Shown here one piece after another: positions 43,452-52,663 of a stretch of 64,000 nt of DNA. This DNA comes from Candidatus Cryptobacteroides excrementipullorum (GTDB lineage Bacteria; Bacteroidota; Bacteroidia; Bacteroidales; UBA932). Position numbers and translations under genes: made by a program. Under the pieces are notes generated by a model. It saw only the letters and a list, made by a program, of their open reading frames with translations. It made no database searches and had not been told where the DNA came from. The stretch spans positions 30,427-94,426 of the forward strand of contig JADILZ010000018.1 in the NCBI GenBank assembly GCA_017695065.1, read 5' to 3'. The first letter of the stretch is position 1; the number at the start of each line of letters is the position of its first letter.

Positions 43452-46400
43452 ATGAGAAAGACCGAATACATAAAAAAAAGGGCCAGCACCATATCCATCC
43501 TGCTGGCGGCCACTCTTTTCCTTCTGTCTCTCCTGACAAACACCTCATCGGGCGACTCGGACAAGGCCGCGGAAAAGATTTCCAGAAGGCTCGAAAAGCG
43601 AATGGAGGTTCTTGAACAGTACATGTCAGAAGCCCTGAAGTCCGACCACAGTAAATGGATGGACCTGAAAGGGCTTCCGGAGGACATGGTAGTTTACAGG
43701 TACGTGTATGACACCCTCCAGTCATGGGACAACCAGTTCTCCGTCATAAACGATGATATAGGGTCCAGGCTCATATTCCACAGGCTGTCCAATTTCAGAG
43801 GCAGCCTCACCTCGCCGCTGTCGGAAGTGAAAGAGAGTCCGGGATATGTGAACATGGGTCCCAAATGGTACATCGTCCATTACATTACTGATGACATAAG
43901 CTGCAAGGTCATAGGAGGGCTTGAAATCCAGAACGAGTTCTACGCTGACGGAGTTGGGACAACGAGGAACGGCGCGAACCCGGCTCTGAGGATTCCTTCC
44001 AGATTTTCCATAATGCCCCTCAGCTATCCAGGAGGCACTACAGTACACCTGCGGTCGGAACCTATGTTCAAGATTGTGGCTGAAGTGCTCCCCGATGTCC
44101 CTATGACCGACGGGGCCGTGCTGAGGTGGCTGTCCATAATCCTGATCACTATATCGGTGGTGCTGTACCTGTGGACACACAGGAGCATCAGGAACTATGT
44201 GTCGGCCATAGCTGTCCTGCTGGCGATGACAGTCACGGCATATCTGTGGGGAAAACAGCTCCAAGGCACATCCGCACTCTTCTCTCCGAGTATCTATGCC
44301 GACGGAAGGATATTCTACTCGTTCGGGGCCCTCCTGATAGTCAATGCATACATCTTCCTGTACATACTGTGTACATACATTGTCAAGAACGAATTTACCA
44401 GACGGGTGCTCAGACTCAGGAAAAAATCCGCAAAAGTGGCGTACACGGCGTCAATATCGGCCATACTGCTGGCCACAGCGGCATATATCCACCTGAGTCT
44501 CAGGAGCTTGATAATGAACTCCAACATCACTCTCGAGCTTTATGTATGGAACTCCATTTCCATGAACACCCTGTGGGTTTACCTCTCGTACACCGCACTC
44601 CTTCTGGCCCTGCTTCTGCTCCTGCAGATGCTCAAGCCAGTCGTGTCAGGACTCACGGGATGGAGATACAACATATTCTCGAGAAGGTTCCTGTTCATCT
44701 ATGCCGGACTGTGTGCCCTGTATTTTACTGTTGCCGCCGGAAGTCTCGGCTTCAGGAAAGAGATGGACAGGCTTGCGGTATGGACCAGCCGCCTTGCAAT
44801 AGACAGGGACCTCGGTCTGGAACTCCAGCTGCGTTCTGTCGAAAGAGGCATAGCCACCGACCCGCTCTTCTCCACACTTGCAGTGGATGCGGGCAACGAC
44901 GCCATCATCATCAACAGGCTTACCGAAAACTACCTCAGCAGGATTTCCAGGGACTACGACATATCCGTTTTCACATGCCGCGACTCGGACCTGAACCAGA
45001 GCCCCGGGAAAAGGGCATCCGCCTCTGTCATAGAAAATCTCGAGTATTTCAACCAGAAACTGCGTACCGGCACTCCGGTAGCCGACAACTCAAGGTTCAT
45101 ATACTCGTATGACAACAGCGGGCGATCGAGCTATACGGGGATGTTCATATACTACAACCACGAATGCGGGCTGATCAGGATGTTTGTCGAAATCGAGTCG
45201 AAGGCGGAAAAGGAAGGCAGCGGATACTACAGCATCCTCGGGGAGCATTCCCAACTGGGCAACGCCTCCATACCTCCGTTCTACTCATACGCGAAATTCA
45301 TTTCAGGCAAGCTTGTGAGCTACAAAGGTACATACGCCTATCCTACAGTCATGGACAAGAGCCTGCTGGACGAGGACATCGAAAAGGACGGGCATACGCA
45401 TTTCAAGGCCAAGGGCTACCTGCACTTCGCCAACCAGGTATCCCAGGATGAAGTAATCATCCTGTCCAGGCCGGTCAGGGGTGCGATGACATACCTCGTG
45501 ACATTCTCATATCTGATACTCATTGCATACGCCGGACTTGTCCTGGTGTCGAGGGACAGAAGGAAAAAGGAGAAGGAGTTCCGGAAAAATTACTTCAGGT
45601 CCAGGATCAACACAGTTCTGTTCTGCTCCCTTCTTTTCTCTCTTGTCAGCATTGTAATCATAAGCACCACCTTTGTTTACAGGCGCAACGAGCAGAACCT
45701 TTTCAACACCATGTCCGACAAGATCAGCACGATACAGGCAATGCTGGAGTCAAGGTGCAGATATGCGTCCGGCTACCAGGACCTCGGCACCCAGGACTTC
45801 TCGTCATACATGGAAAACGTTGCCGGTACCACCAAGTCCGACGTGACACTATATACCCCGGACGGCAAGGTGTACAGGTCCACCACCCCGGAAATATTCG
45901 ACAGGATGATAATGGATGCCAGAATAAACAAAGAGGCGTACTACAACATAAAATACCGTAACCAGAGGTTCTATATCCACAAGGAGTACCTTGCCGGAAA
46001 CAAATATTACGCCCTTTACGCGCCACTGTTCAACAGGGACGGGGAGATGGTGGCCATCGCGAGCGTCCCTTACACGGACATGAACTATGACTTCACGAGG
46101 GACGCCCTCTTCCATGCGGCCGCTATTGTGAACGTGTTCTTCATCCTGCTGTTTTTCACGATAATAGCCAGCAGTACAATAGTGAATGCTATGTTCCGGC
46201 CTCTGATCGAGATGGGGCAGAAGATGAATTCCGCCGACCTTCACGGTCTCGAATACATCATATACAAGCGGGATGACGAGATATCCGGACTCGTGGATGC
46301 ATACAACAGGATGGTGCACGACCTTTCGGACAGCACCAGGCAGCTCGCCCAGGCGGAAAGGGACAAGGCCTGGAGCGAGATGGCAAGACAGGTGGCACAT

Positions 46401-47069
46401 GAAATCAAGAATCCGCTCACACCTATCAAGCTCGAGATACAGAGGCTGATACGGCTGAAGCAGAAAAACGACCCGTCCTGGAACGAGAAGTTCGACAAGG
46501 TCGCTGCCGTCGTGCTCGAGCATATAGACATCCTCACCGACACGGCCAACGAATTCTCCACGTTCGCCAAGCTCTACAGCGAGGAGCCTGTGCTGATTGA
46601 CCTCGACAAGACACTGCGAGACCAGCTCGTCATTTTCGACAACAAGGACAACATCAGCATATCGTACCTCGGGATGGAGAATGCCATGGCCATGGCACCG
46701 AAACCACAGCTGATAAGGGTCTTTGTCAATTTGCTGACAAACGCGATACAGGCCATTGAAATCCAGCAGATGGAAAATATCGAGGACGGGAAGCAGCCAG
46801 AGAAAGGCCAGATCCAGATATCCATAAGGAACAGCATGAAAGACGGGTTCTACGACATCGTCTTTGAAGACAACGGCCCTGGTGTGAGCGAAGAGAATCT
46901 CGGGAAACTCTTCACCCCTAACTTCACCACGAAAAGCGCAGGGACCGGCCTCGGACTGGCGATATGCCGCAACATCATAGAAAAATGCAACGGCGAAATC
47001 GTCTATCAGAAGTCTTTCGGGCTCAAAGGAGCCTGCTTTACGGTAAGGCTTCCCAAATATACCGCCTGA
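43452..47069 (+). CDS. Very large membrane sensor histidine kinase (NtrY-like)
   Basis: The 1205-residue protein has one N-terminal transmembrane helix, a first extracytoplasmic region (about 35-225), a cluster of membrane helices (about 225-450), a second extracytoplasmic region, further helices near 690 and 720, a third sensor region and a last helix near 900. A HAMP domain is followed by the dimerisation box with phospho-acceptor His983 (MARQVAHEIKNPLTPIK), the N box (NLLTNAIQAI), G1 (DNGPGV) and G2 (GTGLGLAI). It autophosphorylates and signals to an unknown response regulator; none is nearby. It follows rlmH by 12 nt. Confidence 0.93.
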   Translation: MRKTEYIKKRASTISILLAATLFLLSLLTNTSSGDSDKAAEKISRRLEKRMEVLEQYMSEALKSDHSKWMDLKGLPEDMVVYRYVYDTLQSWDNQFSVINDDIGSRLIFHRLSNFRGSLTSPLSEVKESPGYVNMGPKWYIVHYITDDISCKVIGGLEIQNEFYADGVGTTRNGANPALRIPSRFSIMPLSYPGGTTVHLRSEPMFKIVAEVLPDVPMTDGAVLRWLSIILITISVVLYLWTHRSIRNYVSAIAVLLAMTVTAYLWGKQLQGTSALFSPSIYADGRIFYSFGALLIVNAYIFLYILCTYIVKNEFTRRVLRLRKKSAKVAYTASISAILLATAAYIHLSLRSLIMNSNITLELYVWNSISMNTLWVYLSYTALLLALLLLLQMLKPVVSGLTGWRYNIFSRRFLFIYAGLCALYFTVAAGSLGFRKEMDRLAVWTSRLAIDRDLGLELQLRSVERGIATDPLFSTLAVDAGNDAIIINRLTENYLSRISRDYDISVFTCRDSDLNQSPGKRASASVIENLEYFNQKLRTGTPVADNSRFIYSYDNSGRSSYTGMFIYYNHECGLIRMFVEIESKAEKEGSGYYSILGEHSQLGNASIPPFYSYAKFISGKLVSYKGTYAYPTVMDKSLLDEDIEKDGHTHFKAKGYLHFANQVSQDEVIILSRPVRGAMTYLVTFSYLILIAYAGLVLVSRDRRKKEKEFRKNYFRSRINTVLFCSLLFSLVSIVIISTTFVYRRNEQNLFNTMSDKISTIQAMLESRCRYASGYQDLGTQDFSSYMENVAGTTKSDVTLYTPDGKVYRSTTPEIFDRMIMDARINKEAYYNIKYRNQRFYIHKEYLAGNKYYALYAPLFNRDGEMVAIASVPYTDMNYDFTRDALFHAAAIVNVFFILLFFTIIASSTIVNAMFRPLIEMGQKMNSADLHGLEYIIYKRDDEISGLVDAYNRMVHDLSDSTRQLAQAERDKAWSEMARQVAHEIKNPLTPIKLEIQRLIRLKQKNDPSWNEKFDKVAAVVLEHIDILTDTANEFSTFAKLYSEEPVLIDLDKTLRDQLVIFDNKDNISISYLGMENAMAMAPKPQLIRVFVNLLTNAIQAIEIQQMENIEDGKQPEKGQIQISIRNSMKDGFYDIVFEDNGPGVSEENLGKLFTPNFTTKSAGTGLGLAICRNIIEKCNGEIVYQKSFGLKGACFTVRLPKYTA

Positions 47070-47103
47070 CAGGTTCCAGTACCTTGTGAAAAGGTCTGCC
47101 GGT

Positions 47104-48342
47104 CTATAGAAAAACAAGCCGGCTGCATCTCTGCCGGCCGAATACGTATGAAGCCGCGGCCATGACATCATCCGCCGTGACAGCCTCCACCATTTTCACG
47201 GTCTCCCCGTCTGAAAGGACGTTTCCGTATGCCAGAAGGCTCTTCCCCATGGAAAGGCACTGGGTTTCCCCGTTGTCCGAACTTATCGCAAGCTGTCCGA
47301 GGAGCTGCTTGCGTGCCGCTTTCATCCGGGCCGGACTGAGAGGGCTGGTCTGCAGCCTGAGGATTTCCTTGTCTATTATGGAGACGCATCTGTCAAGGTT
47401 GCTTCTGTCACATCCGAGGCTTATCACAGCTATGCCGGTGTCAGCATACTGGGTATATGAACATTCCACCCCATAGACAAGGCCGTTTTTTTCACGGAGG
47501 ACAGAATTGAGGACAGAGTTGCTCGCCGGGCCTCCAAGTATATTGCACAAGAGCACAGTAGACATCCGCTCCCGGCTGTCATAAAGGGATGGAGCAGTGC
47601 CTCCGATGACACAATTTGCCTGATGGTTGCGCTTGTTCACAGACTTGTCGAAGAGTTTTCCGGGGAAACGTTCTGCAGTCTCTCCCCGGAACAGTGCGGC
47701 AGGCGCAGGTGCTGCATCAGGAAAGAATCTCTCAGCCAACCGCCGCACCCTTCCTTCCATCAGTCTTTCAGGAATGTCCGCGACAACTGTGAAAGCCATA
47801 TTGGACGGGGTGAACTTCTCACCTGTGAAACGCATGAGTTCAGCCCTGTCTATCTTCTTGACCGATGCTGCCGTCCCAAGTATCGGGCGTGAAAGAGGAT
47901 GCCCTTCGAAGAGCATTTCCTCGAAACGGTCGTAAATGTCCTCAGAAGGTGAATCCTTGTAAGAATTGATCTCGTCAATGACAACACCCTTCTCCTTTTC
48001 TATCTCCTTTTCAGGGAAAGTGGCTGATGTGGCGAGTTCGAACAGAAGGGATGCCGCCTTGGAAAGATCCTCCTTCAGCACAGTGGCATGGAAGACTATC
48101 TCTTCTTTGGTGGTATAGGCATTCAGCTCTCCCCCGAGCTTGTCAAGATACGAATTGATTACAGCGGAGCTTTTTCTGAGAGTTCCCTTGAATATTGTAT
48201 GTTCGACAAAATGAGCGATTCCGCTGTGGAAGCCGCCCTCATCCCTTGTCCCGCACCTTATGCTTAAAGCACAATACCCTACAGCACTGCCTCCCCTCTT
48301 GACAGCATATCTCATCCCGCAACCGGTAGTACCTGTTATCAT
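47104..48342 (-). CDS. M16-family zinc peptidase
   Basis: The 412-residue product has the inverted zinc motif HFVEH (44-48) followed by the distal Glu region EEIVFHATVLKEDL...EKEKGVVIDEI, and two homologous M16 halves. Such enzymes degrade peptides or process targeting sequences; bacterial members are often cytoplasmic. No signal peptide is seen. The start at 48342 (MITGTTGCGMRYAV) is chosen since the longer frame would run deep into the upstream gene. It lies 19 nt after the hypothetical gene. Confidence 0.9.
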   Translation of the reverse strand: MITGTTGCGMRYAVKRGGSAVGYCALSIRCGTRDEGGFHSGIAHFVEHTIFKGTLRKSSAVINSYLDKLGGELNAYTTKEEIVFHATVLKEDLSKAASLLFELATSATFPEKEIEKEKGVVIDEINSYKDSPSEDIYDRFEEMLFEGHPLSRPILGTAASVKKIDRAELMRFTGEKFTPSNMAFTVVADIPERLMEGRVRRLAERFFPDAAPAPAALFRGETAERFPGKLFDKSVNKRNHQANCVIGGTAPSLYDSRERMSTVLLCNILGGPASNSVLNSVLREKNGLVYGVECSYTQYADTGIAVISLGCDRSNLDRCVSIIDKEILRLQTSPLSPARMKAARKQLLGQLAISSDNGETQCLSMGKSLLAYGNVLSDGETVKMVEAVTADDVMAAASYVFGRQRCSRLVFL

Positions 48343-48361
48343 AGCTGGAAAAAAGGAAAAG

Positions 48362-49222
48362 TCACTCTGCGAATTCCGCAATCCGCTTAATGTCTTCAAG
48401 GAGGAAGCCCGGACCAGTCTTCCGTGTAATCCTGTGCTTCCTGAAATAGCATAGCTCGCTGTTCTCCACATCGATGAGCATCTTGTAGCAGAACGAGCCC
48501 GGCTGCGGGTCTTCAGGGCAGACAGTGTAACTGACCACAGTGCCCGGTGCATTGTCCGCCACATATCTGTCAACAACGTCGGTGTCTTCCACCGTCACGG
48601 ACGACTTGATGTATATACGGCGCACGACAGGTGTGATCTCTGATGAAAGGTCATCTTCCGCAAGGACCGTAAGACAGTCCCTGATATGCCCGAGGTTGTT
48701 TGAGTAGGCCCCGAGGGAACTGTAGGCCACCAGGTCGGTCTCTGTGGAAGAGATGATGTGCTGCTGGATAATGTCCAGAATGAGAGGAAGGAAGACCGTC
48801 TCCCTTCCGGAAGGGCTGTCTGCCGCCGCAAGCGGGAAGGTTATCAGATCCATCATCCTGTCCAGTCCTTTCTCTGCCTCAGGCCCGCCTTTCAGGACGG
48901 AAAGGAATTCAAGGCCAGGTTCGCTCTCGCGCCGGAACTGGCCCTTGACTTTTATCAGGAAATAGTAGTCAGGGTCGGTCTTGATCTGATCGAACTCTTC
49001 CAGAGTACAGAATTCATAGGGGGAGATGACCCACCTGTTCTTTATCTCCTCTTCAAAAGTGGCATCGAAAAAAACATTTCCCGTAAGGACGACCTTGGTG
49101 ACTTTCTCTGTGAAATCCTCTATCTTCACCTTTCTGGTAGTAAGCTGTGCCTGCGCGGCCCCAAGTACAGGGAAAGAGACGGCAATGAGCACGGCTGCAA
49201 GTATCTTTTTCATAATCTTCAT
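48362..49222 (-). CDS. Hypothetical secreted protein
   Basis: No family was recognised. From MKIMKKILAAVLIAVSF the protein is 286 residues with a clear signal peptide (cleavage near AQAQ). The body has mixed alpha/beta character: a FTEKVTKVVLTGNVFFDATF segment, where a secreted putative auto-transporter or DUF-type adhesin domain might begin, and several charged loops. Other possible starts are 49231 and 49213. It is co-transcribed with the M16 peptidase and divergent from dnaX. A Bacteroidetes -7 box lies at 49277-49284. Confidence 0.72.
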   Translation of the reverse strand: MKIMKKILAAVLIAVSFPVLGAAQAQLTTRKVKIEDFTEKVTKVVLTGNVFFDATFEEEIKNRWVISPYEFCTLEEFDQIKTDPDYYFLIKVKGQFRRESEPGLEFLSVLKGGPEAEKGLDRMMDLITFPLAAADSPSGRETVFLPLILDIIQQHIISSTETDLVAYSSLGAYSNNLGHIRDCLTVLAEDDLSSEITPVVRRIYIKSSVTVEDTDVVDRYVADNAPGTVVSYTVCPEDPQPGSFCYKMLIDVENSELCYFRKHRITRKTGPGFLLEDIKRIAEFAE

Positions 49223-49276
49223 ATCCGACATGTTAAAAACTCCTGCAGACAGAACATATTTATCTGTCTGCGGCCG

Positions 49277-49284
49277 CAAAGTTA
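49277..49284 (-). promoter_or_regulatory. -7 box of the hypothetical-M16 operon
   Basis: The minus strand reads TAACTTTG, a TAnnTTTG match about 55 nt before the likely ATG. No -33 TTTG is evident. Confidence 0.45.
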
Positions 49285-49297
49285 CGAAAATTATGCC

Positions 49298-49305
49298 TAA
49301 CTTTG
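49298..49305 (+). promoter_or_regulatory. -7 box of dnaX
   Basis: TAACTTTG lies 18 nt before the dnaX ATG at 49324. It is the same octamer as the divergent box 13 nt away on the other strand. Confidence 0.5.
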
Positions 49306-49323
49306 TAGGTTACGTTGTCAGTT

Positions 49324-51075
49324 GTTATGTCAGATTACATAGTATCAGCAAGGAAATACAGGCCCGACAGTTTCGAGACGCTCATCGGCCAGGACAATAT
49401 AGCGCAGACCCTCAAGAACTCCATCATCAGAGGGCAGCTCGCACATGCCTACCTTTTCTGCGGTCCGAGGGGAGTCGGCAAGACCAGCACGGCGAGGATT
49501 TTCGCAAAGACCATAAACTGCTCCGACCCTACCCCGGACATGGAGCCGTGCGGAAAATGCGAGTCATGCATGTCCTTCGCCGAAGGCCGGTCATACTGCA
49601 TCCACGAACTTGACGCCGCATCTAACAACGGGGTGGAAGACATCAAGGCCCTGATGGAACAGGTGCGCATCCCGCCCCAGGTCGGCAAATACAGTGTCTA
49701 TATAATCGACGAGGTCCACATGCTGTCGCAGGCTGCATTCAATGCCTTCCTTAAAACACTTGAGGAGCCGCCTGCACATGCCATATTCATCCTTGCCACA
49801 ACAGAAAAGCACAAGATCCTTCCAACAATCCTGTCCAGATGCCAGACATACGACTTCAACAGGATAACAGTGGACAACATTGTCAAGAACCTGAGACATA
49901 TCGCTGACAAGGAAAAAATCAGTATCGATGACGAGTCCCTCCATGTCATAGCACACAAAGCTGACGGTGCGATGAGGGACGCCCTCACGATATTCGACCA
50001 GACAGTGGCTTTCTGCGGCACACAGGTCAAGTACCAGGATGTGTTGAAGAACCTCAATGTCCTGGATTATGAACACTGCTTCATGCTTGTGGACGCCTTC
50101 CTGCGCGGAGACTACGGAGCGGCCCTGATGAAGTTTGACGAGATACTTTCCAAAGGCTTCAATGCCCTGCACTTCATGGCTGCGCTAAGCTCCCACCTGA
50201 GAGACCTGGCGGTAAGCAAGAGCGCAGGACTCGAAGCGCTGCTTGACCTGCCTGAGTCCCTGAAGTTGCGCTATAAAGAACAGTCCGGGAGATGCTCCAT
50301 GACCTTCCTTTATGAAGCGCTCGGAATCACGACAGCATGCGAAGCCGGATACAGGGCAAGTGTAAACCAGAGACTGCACATCGAGTTCGCCCTGATGAAG
50401 CTCAGCTTCCTTGCACAAAAGCTGTCCGGGCAGAACAGGCAGGAAACAAAAGCGGCTGACAAAGGCACGTCTCAAGTACAGGCTCCAGTACAGACATCTT
50501 CTGAAGCGGATGACCGGCAGAAGGAAAGACCTTCAGAAAGACAGGCATCGGCCGTACAGGAATCACCTGCCCAGCCACAGGAGCCTGTCGCCAGAAGAAG
50601 GCAGGCAAGGACACAGGCTTCCTCCCTTTCCATCAGGTCCATCATGGCAGCAGGAGACGAACCGGAAGCCACTGATGAAAAACCGGTACAGAAAAAAGAA
50701 GAAGTCCCGGACGATGAACTGATACGGTTCAAATGGAAAGATCTTGCCGCGAAGTATGCATCCAAGCCGAGGCTTGCCAACACCTTGAGTTCATCCACTC
50801 TCGGGATCACCATGAAGGACGGAGCGAAATATGTCACCTTCAGTGTCCTGAATGTCGCACAGAAGGACTGGGTGGAATCAAAGCTGCTCCACGAGCTCGA
50901 AAGGACATTCCGGGATATCACCGGATCGGACAAGCTTTACCTGCGAGTGTCGGTAGTCCCGGACAATGAAGTGAAGCAGACCATCTACATGCCGAGCGAG
51001 CAGGCCAAGGACCTCATGTCAAAGAATGAGGAAGTGAAGAATCTGGTAAAGGATTTTGAACTGGATGTCAAATAG
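49324..51075 (+). CDS. dnaX: DNA polymerase III subunits gamma/tau
   Basis: The 583-residue clamp-loader ATPase has Walker A GPRGVGKT (46-53), zinc ligands Cys65, Cys75, Cys78 and Cys81, and the Walker B-like IIDEVHML, followed by the lid and collar domains to about 365. A low-complexity Gln/Glu/Lys-rich linker (about 370-450) leads to a C-terminal tau-like domain. A run of six A near 50692 in the linker could allow slippage (see findings). The ATG at 49324 is preferred to the TTG at 49315. Confidence 0.96.
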   Translation, partial: VMSDYIVSARKYRPDSFETLIGQDNIAQTLKNSIIRGQLAHAYLFCGPRGVGKTSTARIFAKTINCSDPTPDMEPCGKCESCMSFAEGRSYCIHELDAASNNGVEDIKALMEQVRIPPQVGKYSVYIIDEVHMLSQAAFNAFLKTLEEPPAHAIFILATTEKHKILPTILSRCQTYDFNRITVDNIVKNLRHIADKEKISIDDESLHVIAHKADGAMRDALTIFDQTVAFCGTQVKYQDVLKNLNVLDYEHCFMLVDAFLRGDYGAALMKFDEILSKGFNALHFMAALSSHLRDLAVSKSAGLEALLDLPESLKLRYKEQSGRCSMTFLYEALGITTACEAGYRASVNQRLHIEFALMKLSFLAQKLSGQNRQETKAADKGTSQVQAPVQTSSEADDRQKERPSERQASAVQESPAQPQEPVARRRQARTQASSLSIRSIMAAGDEPEATDEKPVQKKEEVPDDELIRFKWKDLAAKYASKPRLANTLSSSTLGITMKDGAKYVTFSVLNVAQKDWVESKLLHELERTFRDITGSDKLYLRVSVVPDNEVKQTIYMPSEQAKDLMSKNEEVKNLVKDFELDVK

Positions 51076-51120
51076 GATACAACACATACGTATTATTAAC
51101 CCAATAACAGGAAAAGCCAA

Positions 51121-51879
51121 ATGAAACTGCGTTGCGAAAACATAGTAAAGAAATACGGAGTGAGGACAGTGGTCAAAGGTGTCTCTATGGAGGTGGAACA
51201 GGGAGAGATAGTGGGCTTCCTCGGCCCCAACGGCGCAGGAAAGACCACAAGTTTCTACATGATAACAGGACTCATCGTCCCGAATGCCGGAAGGATTTTC
51301 CTGGATGATGAAGACATAACTTCGCTGCCGATGTACAAGCGCGCCCAGAAAGGTGTCGGCTATCTGGCGCAGGAGGCATCGGTCTTCAGGAAGATGTCTG
51401 TAGAAGACAATATCATGTCTGTCATGGAAATGTCTTCCTACACAAAAGCCGAAAGGAAAGAACGCCTCGAGTCGCTCATTGACGAGTTCAACCTGCACAA
51501 GGTAAGGAAAAGCCTCGGTATCCAGCTTTCAGGAGGCGAACGCAGGAGATGCGAGATTGCAAGGGCACTTGCAATTGACCCGAAGTTCATTCTCCTCGAC
51601 GAGCCGTTCGCAGGCGTTGACCCGATTGCCGTGGAAGACATACAGTACATCATAGCGAAACTCAAATACAAGAACATCGGGGTGATCATCACAGACCACA
51701 ACGTCGGCGAGACGCTCGCAATCATCGACAGGGCCTACCTCCTCTATGACGGGAACATTCTCCAGAGCGGGACACCTGAAGCCCTTGCCGAAGATGATGA
51801 GGTCAGGACAAAATATCTCGGGTCAAACTTCGTTCTCAAGAGATCATCAGCATTCGAACGGGCAAGAGCAAACCACTGA
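51121..51879 (+). CDS. lptB: LPS export ABC transporter ATP-binding protein
   Basis: The 252-residue ATPase has Walker A GPNGAGKTT (35-43), the Q-loop YLAQEASVF, signature LSGGERRR and Walker B ILLDEPFAGVDP, then the H-loop DHNV. The motif FRKMSVEDN is characteristic of LptB. It powers LPS extraction from the inner membrane with LptF/LptG, which are not in the window. It follows dnaX by 45 nt. Confidence 0.95.
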   Translation: MKLRCENIVKKYGVRTVVKGVSMEVEQGEIVGFLGPNGAGKTTSFYMITGLIVPNAGRIFLDDEDITSLPMYKRAQKGVGYLAQEASVFRKMSVEDNIMSVMEMSSYTKAERKERLESLIDEFNLHKVRKSLGIQLSGGERRRCEIARALAIDPKFILLDEPFAGVDPIAVEDIQYIIAKLKYKNIGVIITDHNVGETLAIIDRAYLLYDGNILQSGTPEALAEDDEVRTKYLGSNFVLKRSSAFERARANH

Positions 51880-51905
51880 GGTACAGCACAATACTGAATA
51901 TAAAT

Positions 51906-51946
51906 AAAATCGGGGATGACATTATTTACAAGTCATCCCCGATTTT
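51906..51946. terminator. Bidirectional terminator between lptB and the DUF4295 operon
   Basis: A 15-bp perfect stem (51906-51920 with 51932-51946, core CGGGGATGAC/GTCATCCCCG) has A/T tracts on both sides. It serves lptB on the plus strand and the ribosomal-protein operon on the minus strand. Confidence 0.92.
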
Positions 51947-51966
51947 ATTATAGGTATCTGGCCGAA

Positions 51967-52125
51967 TTAATGCTTTGCGAAGAATTCCTTCACCTTGTCA
52001 GCCTCTACAAGTTCCTCTTTGAACATATATGCACCTGTCTTTGCAGACTTGTCCATACGGATACATTTCACCATACTCTTAGCACCAGACTTGGCACTGA
52101 AGGTTGCGACTGCTTTCTTTGCCAT
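51967..52125 (-). CDS. DUF4295 small basic protein
   Basis: The 52-residue protein (begins MAKKAVATFSAKSGAK, ends KVKEFFAKH) matches DUF4295, a Bacteroidetes family always found beside rpmG and rpmB. It is rich in lysine and probably a ribosome-associated protein; the function is not established. It lies 17 nt after rpmG. Confidence 0.9.
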   Translation of the reverse strand: MAKKAVATFSAKSGAKSMVKCIRMDKSAKTGAYMFKEELVEADKVKEFFAKH

Positions 52126-52142
52126 AAGTAATAATCCTCCAA

Positions 52143-52331
52143 TTATTTGATTTCACGATGAAGAGTAACTTTCTTCAGGTACGGATTATATTTCATACGC
52201 TCCAGACGCTGAGTTGTATTCTTCTTGTTTTTGGTTGTGATGTATCTTGATATACCCGGTACACCGCTTTCACGCTGCTCAGTGCACTCCAAAACTACCT
52301 GCACCCTGTTGCCTTTTGCTTTCTTTGCCAT
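52143..52331 (-). CDS. rpmG: Ribosomal protein bL33
   Basis: The 62-residue protein ([19 protein letters not shown]...[22 protein letters not shown]) is bL33 of the type with a single Cys instead of four zinc cysteines. It belongs to the 50S subunit and lies 12 nt after rpmB. Confidence 0.97.
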   Translation of the reverse strand: MAKKAKGNRVQVVLECTEQRESGVPGISRYITTKNKKNTTQRLERMKYNPYLKKVTLHREIK

Positions 52332-52343
52332 ATCCGACGAAAA

Positions 52344-52586
52344 TTAAACAAGGTTAATAAATCCTTTACTCTGAGCATCCTTGATAACCGCATCGAGACC
52401 ATTCTTTTCAATAGTCCTTATGCCCTTGCAAGATACTTTAAGAGTCACAAACCTCTGCTCTGCCTCAGACCAGAACTTCTTGGTCTTGAGATTCAGGGCG
52501 AAAATGCGCTTCGTGCGCCTCTTGGAATGGGAAACATTGTTTCCGACCATTCTCTTTCTTCCTGTAACTTGACAAACCTTTGCCAT
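52344..52586 (-). CDS. rpmB: Ribosomal protein bL28
   Basis: The 80-residue protein begins MAKVCQVTGRKRMVGNNVSHSK, the bL28 signature. It is a 50S component and the first gene of rpmB-rpmG-DUF4295. A near-consensus -7 box (GATATTTG) lies upstream around 52623-52630. Confidence 0.97.
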   Translation of the reverse strand: MAKVCQVTGRKRMVGNNVSHSKRRTKRIFALNLKTKKFWSEAEQRFVTLKVSCKGIRTIEKNGLDAVIKDAQSKGFINLV

Positions 52587-52663
52587 TATATATAACTTTT
52601 TTAATTATTTCACAATTTGGGGCTGCAAATATCGTATAAAAAATCCTGAAAAACAAGAGTTTC

